A stretch of DNA of 64,000 bases from Amorphophallus konjac (taxonomy: Eukaryota > Streptophyta > Magnoliopsida > Alismatales > Araceae): positions 299,448,642-299,512,641 of the forward strand of contig CM040123.1 in assembly GCA_022559845.1 (NCBI GenBank). The letters run 5' to 3'. The position numbers were made by a program, and so were the translations under genes. The notes below the pieces were generated by a model, which did not search any database, was not told where the DNA came from, and saw nothing but the letters and a program-made list of their open reading frames with translations. Within the stretch, counting starts at the first letter, position 1. The number at the start of each line of letters is the position of its first letter. Below, one piece after another: positions 10,087 through 22,195 of this stretch.

Positions 10087-13000
10087 TGTCACGCCCTGAG
10101 ATTATGCAGCGGAAACAATCAGGAACGTGAACAGTCGGCTAGTACGCCTCAAGCGAGCAATATAATCAGAGTATAAATCATTCACACATAAGATGAATGG
10201 ACATAATGACTGATAAAAAATCTCACTTTTATTGATGATAATAATCAAACTTACAATGATATTTGACTCAATTCACTAGACTCAAATAAAACGGAAAATT
10301 ACATAGACTCGACTTGACTTAAGACTCTACTAGGTCTTCTCTCAATCTTTAATCACTCTCGGATCCACCACTTGAATAGTCTGAATACGACACGCTTGAA
10401 TTTTTTGAAAAAGATTAGAAAAGAAGGGAATGAGCACACATGCCCAGTAGGTATCTTTGTATCAATATGAAGGCAATGTTTAAGTAATTAACATTTTAGC
10501 TCTAGAGTAAAGATACATGAAATACGGTAAAATATGCGGTGTAAAATCAAAGTAACACAAGTAACATGATACGATTAAGAATGAGGCAAGAATGTAAGTT
10601 GGCCTTTCATAAACAAGAATATACTTTTTCATAACCATAAAGGCTATGCATAGAAAGTCACTTAACACGCAAGAATGTAATGACACTACATTACCTCATG
10701 GTTTTTCACTCATTTATAAAAGAAAGTACTCCCAGCGCAATGCGACACCAGTATCATCGTACCCCATGGTTTATAGCACGTTTCTGATAATCACCCGAGG
10801 GGGCTAGCATAGAGCCCTTTGATATAATCAGTACCCGATCTACATCTTCACGTTATAAATCTAGCTACTTCCATGAGTATAACAATAATTCGGCCAAGAA
10901 TGTCAATTCCAAACAAAGTTTATATGACAATGTAGCCAAGGTATATAACGCATCAAAACTCGATCATGAGAATCCAAAGAGGATTTAGAAAGGACATTAT
11001 GCTACGGCGGCATTCCGGCAGCATAACGGTATATTTGTTAAGTTCCATATCTTAACATTAACTTGTTATACATAGGTTTGGAATCCAGACAATCCTAAGA
11101 TCATCCAAGAACCAAATTTAGACAACCCCTAGGTCAAACCTCGGGTTAAGAACAAAAAAGAAATCAACGGTCATTTACTGGTCTGTTTCAAGAAGAAAAC
11201 GATCACAGCTAGGCCACTTAACCAATAACAACGGTCCAGTGTAGGCCGCATTTAAACTGTGTCAACCAGAACGAAACGAAAGTCGACACTTGAAGATTTC
11301 TGGATAATAACGGTCTCTAAGGGGGCTATTTTATGAACAAAACGGTCTGAGTAAGACCGCTAAGTAACAGAGACGGTCTCCTATAGGCCGTAATTAACCA
11401 GAGTACAGAAAATAAAACACCGGTCATGTGAGTGCTTTCTAGACAGTTTGGGTTTTAAGGGTACAACCAGCTCGGCATCCTAGTGGGAATCCAAGGCTCG
11501 CAGAGTCTTATGGAGGCCTTGAAACATGATCCCCTAATCCGACATAAGGAATATCCGGCGGAGAGATTCACAAGCACAACAAATGTGCCTATAAATGCAA
11601 AGTGTATCTAATGGTTGCATACCGGAGTATACGCCATGCACTTAAGAAAAATGACTCAAGAAATGAGACTGAAACAGTGAAACATACGGAGAAAACACCA
11701 CGTGAACTAAGTCCACAATATAGAAATCATTTAATTACAAAATTATAATATTTTGGCATGAAATTACATAATAGTCAAAAATAAAGTCTTAACCATGCTC
11801 ATGCTAAATCTAGGTATTTAACAGGAAAATAAAACCTGATTTTGAGTGACAACTAATATAATTATAGGGTTACTAATATGTAGTGTTCAACTAGGCACGG
11901 ACTAGTTCTCAGAACCAGAAAATGGTCAGGGACTAGCCGCCCAAATGACAGAAACAGTCTTGCGATAGACCGCCCTAAGGGGTAAAATGGTCATTCATTA
12001 GACCGCAAATGTTCCTTGCGGTCCCTTTAAGGCCGCCTTCTGTCTGGCTGACAGAAGTTATAAAAAAAAGAATAAATACTAAACTTGGACAAGCTATGCA
12101 TGAAAATCAACGATAACATGCTGTAAAACATGCTAGAAAGAAAATAGAACAGGAACATGCATGGGTTTGTGTGAAATAAACAAGTGTCTTTCATGTTACT
12201 TGCATTAGGGCTAAGTTCATGCATGGAAATTTAAACTAGATGTGCAGTCCAAATAAAATAGTTAATACTCTGAGTACAATGCATGAAATCGATAACAACT
12301 TGAGGGCTTTTACTCCTAAGATCATATTTGAGCCTTTCATGAGATAACCTACCTCTGGTCTGGGCTTTAGACTTCGAATTTAGGGCTGGAAGTTGACCCA
12401 AGTTTATGCTCGTTCTGAACCGAACCAGTAACTTCTCGCCCCTCTAACTCTTGATTCCCTTCACCTATGATAATGAAAATTGGAGGGTAGAATGAGGGTA
12501 CTAAGGTGAACAAATAAGTCTAAAAAACTATCTTCTAATTACCTCGTTTAGGACTTCTAATCTGTTGATCTTCTTGAGTCATTCGCACAAGTTCTTGGGT
12601 TACTTGCACTGAATAAGCGTCTTTGCAGGTCTCTAACTCCTTGTAGGCTTTATCTCCTAGAACGAAATTTTGAGGGAAGTTAGACCTTACTATAATGAAC
12701 GAAATCTTTTGAAGAACTTACCCCAAATAATACTTCCTTACCTTAGTTCCGTGCGAGCCAAAAGTAAGGGCCGCAATCTGAAACTTGATATCTATTTATA
12801 GGGTTAGCTAGGGTTTTGAGGATTTGAACGAACCTAGAGTCCCAATTAAACCTTGCACTCGATCCTGACACCTTCTGCACCCTTCCAATGAACAGATAAC
12901 ATCGATCCCAGATGATTAGGATGCCAAAGGTCCCAACATTTTACGTTTCGTTGTTGTTCGGATCTACCTGTTAATAGCGGTCACATAGGGACCGTTTGGG

Positions 13001-13379
13001 ACATCATGCGGTCACGAGATAGACCATTTTTATCCCTAAGCACCAAATTTTGAATTGATTAAAACTCTTTCGATATGTATCCCCTATTTATCCTTAAATT
13101 AACCTATTTATCTCTTAATTCCGTAAATACATCAATTTAAGCTTCTAGAACATAGGCTCGGGTCCAAATTTGTAATTTGGGCCAAGTGGGCTTATTTAAA
13201 TGGGCCTAATCCTCTTTAATTAATATAGGGCCTTAATAATTAGATTTAATTAAGCATAATTCATTTAATAGCCCATTTAGTCCATTTGAATGCTTAATAA
13301 TTCATTTTAATTTGGGAAAATTTTTTAATTAAATCTAGAAAATTCCTGAATAATGTCTATAAAGTTTTGGGGTGTTACA
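10087..13379 (-). repeat. G LTR b (middle LTR)
   Basis: 3293 bp from TGTCACGCCC to GTGTTACA. It serves as 5' LTR for interior 1 and as 3' LTR for interior 2. Minus-strand TATA CCTATAAATAGA lies at 12791-12802. It is closer to LTR c than to LTR a. Confidence 0.9.
12791..12802 (-). promoter_or_regulatory. TATA box of G LTR b
   Basis: CCTATAAATAGA on the minus strand, preceded by AACCCTAGCTAA. The same box occurs in LTR c at 17501-17512. It leaves about 580 bp of U3 upstream. Confidence 0.6.
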
Positions 13380-13396
13380 TCCTCCCCCTCTTAATA
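13380..13396 (-). other. PPT of G interior 2
   Basis: Minus strand TTAAGAGGGGGAGGA next to TGTAACACCCC; same position as in interior 1 with one base difference near the junction. Confidence 0.85.
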
Positions 13397-13490
13397 AGAA
13401 TTTGGTCCCCAAATTCAATGCATGAGTTTTATGGATAGTGTGTTTCATTAGTTGGGCTGATAATTAAGGGAGTGCTAATATGTAAATAAA

Positions 13491-14536
13491 ATGATACCTT
13501 CAATTACCTTACCTTCCCTGTCCATGATGGCATTTAATCGGCCTTGTCATCCGTGTCCATTGTTATCCCTTGAAGATTGCTCCTTTATGAAAGGACAGAT
13601 GGGCAAGCGATGTTCCCGACTTCCACATTTGAGACAAGCACCGAGTCGCTTCCAGCCTTCTTCAGCCGAGTGCCTGAACTTTTCACAAAATGTGCAAGTC
13701 ACCATGACCTGCCTTTCTTCCTCCTCCTTGGCTCTTTTACTCTTTCAATTACCATTGCTATTGCCATTTTCCTTCCTTTTTCCGTTACCATTTCGGCTTC
13801 GTTTACCATTTCCGTCCCCATTGCGGGACCTCTTATTATGATGGGGTTCGTCATCGTCCGTTTCCCTTTCCTCTCGCCTATCATGTTTCCGGCTCGACTC
13901 CTCTTTCCTGCCTTCAAATTTCTCAATCTTCTCCAAGGCCCTTTCACATAAATACGCCTGTTGGACCATTTCCGTATATCTGCGGATATTTTGAGACCCA
14001 TGTTGTTGAATAAAGTCGGGCCTTAACCCGTCCATGAATCGGTTAGCCTTTAAGAGATCCGTGCCGACCAAATGGGGAGCATAAGGTGCCAGTCAAGAGA
14101 ATTGTAGTTCATATTCTGCTACCGACATCATGCCTTGGCGTAGAGAAGCAAATTCCATAGGCTTTCACTCCTTGATGTGCTCGGAGAAGTACTTTGCTAG
14201 GAAAAGGGTATGAAATTCCTCCCAGGTGAGTTGAGCATTTTGAGGTTGTACCTTCCACCAAGTACGGGCATCTTTATTCAGTTGGAATGTGGCGAGACAG
14301 ACTTTCTCTTGGTCGGTGCATTGCAAGACATCGAATATTCTATTCATTTCATCAATCCAATTCTCCACCTCGTCTGGGTTAGAAGATCTAGAGAATCGTT
14401 GAGGATTTAAACTCCAGAAATTGCCGTGTAAGTTACCCGCGCCAGCCCTTACACCAGTTTGGGCCTCGATTTGGAGAGCTTGGGTAAGACCCGCAACAGT
14501 TTGTTGCATCTCATCCCAGTTGACAGGGTGAGCCAT
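13491..14536 (-). pseudogene. gag: gag of G, unit 2 (broken)
   Basis: Second copy of the same gag, starting at the ATG at 14536 (MAHPVNWDEMQQ). Capsid motifs NPQRFSRSSNPDEVENW and LTWEEFHTLFLAKYF are present. Two Arg codons have become TGA (CGA in unit 1), near 14165 and 14093. The first zinc knuckle has lost Gly and its last Cys (CTFCEKFRHSAEEG); the second knuckle remains. The frameshift of unit 1 is absent here, so each unit decayed separately after duplication, apart from the shared TGA after the Asn/Gly-rich tail. No protease or RT before the PPT. Confidence 0.85.
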
Positions 14537-14759
14537 TGAGAGAATAAGGTACCTGAGAAAGAGGAATGATTTGTTAATTCCTATGGATTAAAGGGAGGTA
14601 ATTTAGAGATAAGTTCTAAATAACTATCTCATCCCAGCTATACCCAAATCTCACGTAGGTGGGAATTTCATTCCTTAGTTCATAGGTATGGGTCCCTAAG
14701 TCTTAGACTTTGCCTATGACATAATATTTGTCTAAGAATAAGTAAGTCCTAAGACCTAC

Positions 14760-14771
14760 GCTCTGATACTA
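14760..14771 (-). other. PBS of G interior 2 (one mismatch)
   Basis: Minus strand TAGTATCAGAGC; the usual second base G is A. Seven bases from LTR c. Confidence 0.8.
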
Positions 14772-14778
14772 CTTTAAC

Positions 14779-17700
14779 TATCACGTCCCGAGATTATGCA
14801 GTGGAAACAATCGGCAACGTGAACAGTCGACTAGTACGCCTCAAGCGAGCAATATAATCAGAGCGCAAATCATTCACACATAAGATGAATGAACATAATG
14901 ACTGATAAAAAATCTCACTTTTATTGATGATAATAATCAAACTTACAATGATATTTGACTCAATTCACTAGACTCAAATAAAACAGAAAATTACATAGAC
15001 TCGACTTGACTTAAGACTCTACTAGGTCTTCTCTCAATCTTTAATCACTCTCGGAACCACCACTTGAATAGTCTGAATCCGACATGCTAGAATTTCCTGA
15101 AAAAGATTGAAAAAGTAGGGAATGAGCACACATGCCCAGTAGGTATCTTTGTATCAACATGAAGGCAATGTTTAAGTAATTAACATTTTAGCTCTAGAAT
15201 AAAGATACATGAAATACGGTAAAATATGCGGTGTAAAACCAAAGTAACACAAGTAACATGATACGATTAAGAATGAGAACATAATTGAGCAAGTATATAG
15301 CAAGAATGTAAGTTTGACCTTTCATAAACAAGAATATACTTTTTCATAACCATAAAGGCTATGCACTAGAAAGTCACTTAACACGCAAGAATGTAATGTC
15401 ACTATATTGCCTCATGGTTTTTCACTCATTTATAAAAGAAAGTACTCCCAGCGCAATGTGACGCCAGTATCATCGTACCCCATGGTTTATAGTACGTTTC
15501 TGACAATCAGCTGAGGGGGCTAGCATAGAGCCCTTGGATATAATCAGTGCCCGATCTACATCTTCACGTTATAAATCCAGCTACTTCCACGAGTATAACA
15601 ATAATTCGGCCAAGAATGTCAATTCCAAACAAAGTTTACATTACAATGTAGCCAAGGTATAGAACGCATCAAAACTCGATCATGAGAATCTAAAGAGGAT
15701 TTAGAAAGGACATTATGCTACGGCGGCATTCCGGCAGCATAACGGTATATTAGTTAAGTTCCATATCTTAACATTAACTTGTTATACATAGGTTTGGAAT
15801 CCAGACAATCCTAAGATCATCCAAAAACCAAATTTAGACAACCCCTAGGTCAAACCTCGGGTTAAGAACAAAACAGAAATAAACGGTCATTTACTGGTCC
15901 GTTTCAAGAAGAAAACGGTCACATCTAGACCACTTAACCAATAATAACGGTCTAGTGTAGGCCGCATTTAAACTGTGTCAACCAGAACGAAACGAAAGTC
16001 GACACTTGAAGATTTCTGGATAATAACGGTCTCTAAGGGGTCCGTTTTATGAACAAAACGGTCTGAGTAAGACCGCTAAGTAACAGAGACGGTCTCCTAT
16101 AGGCCGCAATTAACCAGAGTACAGAAAATAAAACACCGATCCTGTGAGTGCTTTCTAGACAGTTTGGGTTTTAAGGGTACAACCAGCTCGGCATCCTAGT
16201 GGGAATCCTAGGCTCGTAGAGTCTTATGGAGGCCTTGAAACATGATCTCCTAATCCGACAGAAGGAATATCCTGCGGAGAGGTTCACAAGTCCAAGAAAT
16301 GTGCCTATAAGTGCAAAGTGTATCTAATGGTCGCATACCGAAGTATACGCCATGCACTTAAGAAAAATGACTCAAGAGATGAGAGTGAAACAGTGAAACA
16401 TACGGAGAAAACACCACGTGAACTAAGTCCACAATATAGAAATCGTTTAATTACAAAATTATAATATTTTGGCATGAAATTACATAATAGTCAAAAATAA
16501 AGTCTTAACCATGCTCATGCTAAATCTAGGTATTTAATAGGAAAATAAAACCTGATTTTGAGTGACAAATAATATAATTATAGGGTTACTAATATTTAGT
16601 GTTCAACTAGGCACGGACTAGTTCTCAGAACCAGAAAACCGTCAGGGACTAGCCACAAAAATGATAGAAACAGTCTTGCGATAGACCGCCCTAAGGGGTA
16701 AAATGGTCATTCATTAGACCGCAAATGTTCCTTGCAGTCCCTTTAAGGCCGCCTTCTATCTGGCTGACATAAGTTATAAAACAAAGAATAAATACTAAAC
16801 TTGGACAATCTATGCATGAAAATCAACGATAACATGCTGTAAAACACGCTAGAAAGAAAATAGAACAGGAACATGCATGGGTTTGTGTGAAATAAACAAG
16901 TGTCTTTCATGTTACTTGCATTAGGGCTAAGTTCATGCATGGAAATTTAAACTAGATGCACAGTCAAAATAAAAAAGTTAATACTCTGAGTATGAAATCG
17001 ACAGCAACTTGAGGGCTTTTACTCCTAAGATCATATTTGAGCCTTTCATGAGATAACCTACCTCTGGTCTGGGCTTTAGACTTCGAATTTAGGGCTGGAA
17101 GTTGACCCAAGTTTATGCTCGTTCTAAACCGAACCAGCAACTTCTCGCCCCTCTAACTCCTGATTCCCTTCACCTATGATAACGAAAATTGGAGGGTAGA
17201 AAGAGGGTACTAAGGTGAACAAATAAGTCTAAAGAACTATCTTCTAATTACCTCGTTTAGGACTTCTAATCTGCTGATCTTCCTGAGTCATTTGCACAAG
17301 TTCCTGGGTTACTTGCACTGAATCAGCGTCTTTGCAGGTCTCTAACTCCTTGTAGGCTTGATCTCCTAGAACGAAATTTTGAGGGAAGTTGAACCTTACT
17401 ATAATGAACGAAATCTTCTAAAGAACTTACCCAAAATAATGCTTCCTTACCTTAGTTCCACGCGAGCAAAAAGTAAGGGCCGCACATGTGAAACTTGGGA
17501 TCTATTTATAGGGTTAGCTAGGGTTTTGAGGATTTGAACGAACCTAAAGTCCCAATTAAACCTTGCACTTGATCCTGACACCTTGTACACCCTTCCAATG
17601 AACAGATAACATCGATCCTAGATGATTAGGATGTCAACGTTCCCAGCCTCTTACGTTTCTTTGCTGTTCGGATCTGCCTGTTAATAGCGGTCACATGAGG

Positions 17701-18089
17701 ACCGTTTGGGACATTATGTGGTCACGCGATAGAACATTTTTATCCTTAAGCGCCGAATTTTGAATTGATTAAAACTCTTTCGATATTTATCCCCTATTTA
17801 TCCTTAAATAAACCTATTTATCTCCTAATTCCGTAAATACATCAATTTAAGCTTCTAGAACATGGGCCAGGGTCCAAAACTATAATTTGGGCCAAGTGGG
17901 CTTTTTTAAATGGACCCAATTCTATTTAATTAGTATAGGGCCTTAATAATTAGATTTAATTAACCATAATTCATTTAATATCCCATTTAGTCCATTTAAA
18001 TGCTTAATAATTCATTTTAATTTGTGAAAAATTTCTAATTAAATCCAGAAAATTCCTGAATTATGTCTAGAAAGTTTAGGGGTGTTACA
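14779..18089 (-). repeat. G LTR c (outer 5' LTR)
   Basis: 3311 bp. The plus-strand start is TATCAC instead of TGTCAC (terminal G to A); the other end is GTGTTACA. It is followed by the AAAAA duplication at 18090. TATA box at 17501-17512. Confidence 0.88.
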
Positions 18090-20112
18090 AAAAATCACGG
18101 GAAACACATTATGGAAGACGACACAGAACAGCTGGATCCATAACAACAACAATGATAACAATGAGTCCTCGGCCTCCGAGCCGCACAATGGACTCACAAT
18201 TCCACATAACATGAAAAACGGAACATGAGGGATCACCAAAGCCCTCAAACCACATGGGCACACAAATCGAGATAAGACAATACCTCCAAGTACTCAAAAC
18301 CATGTCTCGATCCTCACAAGATAGACGAGACACTTACGAGGTCATGTGTTAACCATTGGGTCAAAATCGGGTTGACCAGAAACCATAATGACCCTCGAAA
18401 TAACACAAAACACTGCTCGATATAATGGCACTTCTAGACACCCTATAACACGGTCACAGCCCTCATCGGACGTCCAAGACATCCACAGAACAACGGGCTA
18501 ACCAAGGGGATCAAAGCCACACTAACCGGAAACCAAATCAACATTGAAACAACACTCTGGGCAGGTGGCGATCTCACCCCTTGCCGCTAAACTAGAATGG
18601 CAGTCATCCAAAGGGCCGCTACCATCAACGGAGAGCAACAAGCAGTTTTGCGGTCTGGCTGAGGCCGCTAATTGTACAAGGTGGTCTCTTCAAGGCTGCA
18701 AGCTGGACTTAGCGGTCACAGCCTTGCCGCTATTCCAGTCCACCCCAAACCAGTTAAACAGACATAAACATCAGGTAGCGGCCACCCATAGGGCCGCTAC
18801 CACCGAATGGCGGTCAGTCCCATGGTCGTTTACCAGCGAACCGACTTAGCCACCTAACGGTCTCCCTAGGATCGTTTCCAGGGAATGGCGGTCCTCCTAT
18901 GGCCGCCAAAGCCACCATGTGGTCGGAGCTAGACCGCTAGCCCGAACCGACTTAAACCAATTAACCAATTTAAAACGTCGAATAGCAGTCACCCAAGGGC
19001 CGCTAAACCAGGGTTGCGGTTGGTTGAAAGACTGCTAAACCAAATTGACAATAGAACTCCACCTAGCGGTCTCCAGAGGGCCCCCAAACACAAATAGCGA
19101 TCTTTGGTAAGACCGCTAAACCGTTCCAGCCGGAACACCGTGGGACTACACAAAACCCGATCTTTCCACGCCCCAATCACGTCTAAACGATGGGGAAACA
19201 TTCCTAAAGTCCATATCAACCTTCCACAAGCTGGAAGGGATCAAACCATCCACAAAATCACATGAAACATGCGATTCCCACGAATCAACCCAAAATGACT
19301 CACGTGGGTAACCGGCCTCCTACCAGCCCCAAATTACAACCAAATGAGTTCAAACTAGCGGGAAACGATTCCCAACATGCCAGGGGTTCAAATGAATCCA
19401 TTTGAACTACAAACCATCACCTGGAACGGCGAACACGGCTCACACCCCCGAACATGCATTTCACCCAAACATGGCAAAACCCGCTCAAACTCACACCGTT
19501 CGGCTCCAAATCGCTAGAGAACGCAGGAAAAGAGTGGGGTATCCATCCCCCTACCTCCACCGAAGATCTCGCAAGCCGAAACGGCCACACTATGCCGAAA
19601 ACGGTCACATGAACAACCCACATCGGCTTTGAATCCACAAACGGGATCGCGCTAACACCACGCTCCGATACTCGTGCCATCACGCCTCAGGTCAACTCCA
19701 CGCCGTTGTCGCCTCACCTAGCGTCGCACTGGTCACTTGCCCCAGGGGAGAAGAGAAAAGAGTAGAGAGAACAGAGGGAGAGAAATGAGAGAACGTGAGG
19801 GAGGAGAGAAGAGAGAGAAAGGGTTAAGAAGAAAAAGAAAATAGGAAAATTAGCAATTTTTCTAAAATCTGATTTTCTACACAAAATTCTGTAAATTCAT
19901 AAAAATACAAAAAAAAAATAGTCTTCGCGATCCTCGGAGCGAGCACAACGCACCTGTAGCATCCCGGAGTCGCAAAACTCGATGGTTCACTCTCCACAGG
20001 GTTCCACAAGTTATACAAGGAAAAAATCGAGTGGATCGTAAAACACGTTTTAGGACCCACAAAGCACTCCGAAAGCTCTCCGATTCCGATCCAAAGAATC
20101 CAGGATATTACA
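18090..20112 (-). repeat. X left LTR, second segment
   Basis: Resumes with AAAAATCACGGG exactly where 2163 broke off and ends ATATTACA. Colinear with 23566-25573 of the right X LTR, with identity around the low 90s by eye. It carries the GCGGTC hairpin array and, near 19740-19830, a GA-rich tract. Confidence 0.85.
18563..19125 (-). repeat. X hairpin array (left LTR)
   Basis: Repeated GCGGTC...GGCCGC units with loops of about 8 nt. The best is GTAGCGGCC (18775-18783), 8-nt loop, GGCCGCTAC (18792-18800), nine perfect pairs. TAGCGGTCACAGCCTTGCCGCTA near 18711 is another. The homologous array in the right LTR is at 24042-24600. Confidence 0.75.
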
Positions 20113-20127
20113 GTCCTCCCCCCTTAA
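20113..20127 (-). other. PPT of X
   Basis: Minus strand reads TTTAAGGGGGGAGGAC immediately before the LTR start TGTAATATC. Confidence 0.75.
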
Positions 20128-22181
20128 AGGAATTTCATACTCGAAATTCAAGGATTCAACAAGGGACAAAGGGAAGAACAAACCCAAACACTGGCCACGC
20201 TCTCCAAGCATCAGCCAAACCTCAAAAACAAAACACAAAAATACAATTCTTGAAAAACATAATTCAGAGGGACACTGCTAGACCACAATCATAGGCACAC
20301 GCTCCGGATCTCAAGGCACATCGATCCACAGAACGAGCATGGCTCACAAAGGAACACATGTCTGGCACATCCGAAACAGGGCATTATCGCTATCATCTCA
20401 CAGAACGAGGAGACATGACCCATGTCACGAAAATAGCTACCGATAAAACACACTCGGCAGACATACAAGCATCAGCTTAGACAAGGAAACACAGTCCCCT
20501 CAGCTGACTGCTCCACCCATCGACTTCCACGCCATGAACAACAACCAAACTGACACGTAGAACGCCAATAACAACACTGGACCACGAGCACAATCGAGTC
20601 AGTCCTCACTTAGACATTACATCTGATTCGAGTTGCATGCTAACTCTACCACGGTAGAAGAGTACAGCAAAACCAAGTGACAAGATCTCGGTCCACACAA
20701 TGCCAAATCAGACTCACAGGGAACTCCTCCCAAGCTGAACACAACCACAAACCAACAAACATCACCTGTAGAATCCCGGCTCCGTTCTCAACATAAAACC
20801 ATGGGACACAACTGCAAGCTGGGTCACATCAAGGCAAAATTATAGCTGAACACACGGCTAAAATATACTAGCCGCTCGCAGCTTACCAACAAGGACCCAC
20901 GGCAACAATCTCAGAGAACGCATCTCGAGGACCATGATTCGTCCCGAGAGCATAACTCCCAAGAAATATAGAAAATAAAGGGTACTCGACCAGCATATAC
21001 GTTGACATATTTCTCCAATTCTTGAACCTGCCAGTGCCAACAACCACAATGCCTCAAGTTACGGCACGGCCACCAACAACATCAAGGCACACATAGCCAA
21101 GATGATGTTACACCGATGAAATAATTCTCTCGGCTGGTCAGAATCTTCCAACCAAACAATCCTCGACCTGTGGGTTATAAGCCTACACGCTTCCGTTGCG
21201 CACTAAACACCATGCACACAGGCATCCCAGACAACTCAGCATCCGCATCTCAGCACACACTCGGCACCATCGCAATTCACGGAACTGTAATATACCACGC
21301 CTAGAGTACCGATCCTGATAACATCCGATCACAAGTCACCAAAGTGCAAATTACAAAGAGCACCAGCTTTAGCACAAGCCACAAAGAATGCTAATCTCAT
21401 CTTATCCTCAAGTCCTGAAACAATTACTGAACCTTCACAGCACAACAGTCGCCAAACACGGCACATCGAACACGGTGCATAATGGCCCCCAACTCACCAA
21501 CTGGGTCCAAAGCCAAGCCACCACCGAAACAAGAGCAGATCAGGTTCAGAACTAACACAGTCCACGCATAAGCAGACACAGGACAAAGGCTTCACCAAGA
21601 CAACACTTCCAAAGCTTACCTCAAAAAGATGCCACAAGACAAGATGAGAAGAATCAAGCTCGACTAACAGTAGCTCACCAGGAAAGAAATCCTAGGTTCG
21701 CCCGAGCACTCTCTCAACCAAGGCATCCAAACGACCACCTCAACACAACCTTAACACCTTAGGGGTTGAACAAACCTCAAGTTGGGATGGCCAAAACAAC
21801 ATGAGAATATGCATGGCCACCACACCAACTATAGTTCCAAACAGCCACCTAAACAAGCCACAGAAAAACTCGAACACCGCACCACAAACTCACACCTGCC
21901 GGCAAACTCTGCCAAGCGCAGCACAACTGAGACAAACACAATGACAAAAGAAGAACGCTCCATCAGAACCTGACAAGAGCAAAACCATCTCGCACAGTGC
22001 CAACACAGCACACATAAGACCACATGTGAAAGCAAAGTGATAAACAATCACAAAACCTATGCCAGCTATCGACTGTACTGGACCTTATGGACTCTGAACA
22101 CTGTAATATCTCGAATTCCCATGTACTTTCACAAAAACAAGCTCAGCTAGCTCAGAAAAACTCCGAACAACTCTGAACTCT
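20128..22181 (-). other. X interior, no coding seen
   Basis: About 2.05 kb of A/C-rich sequence (plus strand) between PPT and PBS. Only scattered ORFs under 90 codons, none with gag, protease, RT or integrase motifs. No internal repeats noted. Confidence 0.65.
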
Positions 22182-22193
22182 GCTCTGATACCA
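22182..22193 (-). other. PBS of X (tRNA-iMet)
   Basis: Minus strand TGGTATCAGAGC, two bases from the LTR end CGTCACA. Confidence 0.88.
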
Positions 22194-22195
22194 AC

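Larger units (their letters stand above)
2169..18089 (-). mobile_element. Element G: three-LTR, gag-only Tekay-type composite
   Basis: The order on the map is LTR a (2169-8687, carrying E), interior 1 (8688-10086), LTR b (10087-13379), interior 2 (13380-14778), LTR c (14779-18089). The interiors are both 1399 bp and the LTRs about 3.3 kb once E is removed. The outer ends are flanked by one AAAAA duplication, so the block behaves as one insertion that gained a repeat unit by recombination. Each interior has PBS, gag and PPT but no protease, RT or integrase. The gag is close to that of element A, so trans-mobilisation by a chromovirus is inferred. Confidence 0.88.

Noticed and set aside
2169..18089. 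Two or three independent G insertions side by side
   Set aside because: LTR b is shared without its own flanking duplication and the outer AAAAA pair is the only one; recombination is simpler.
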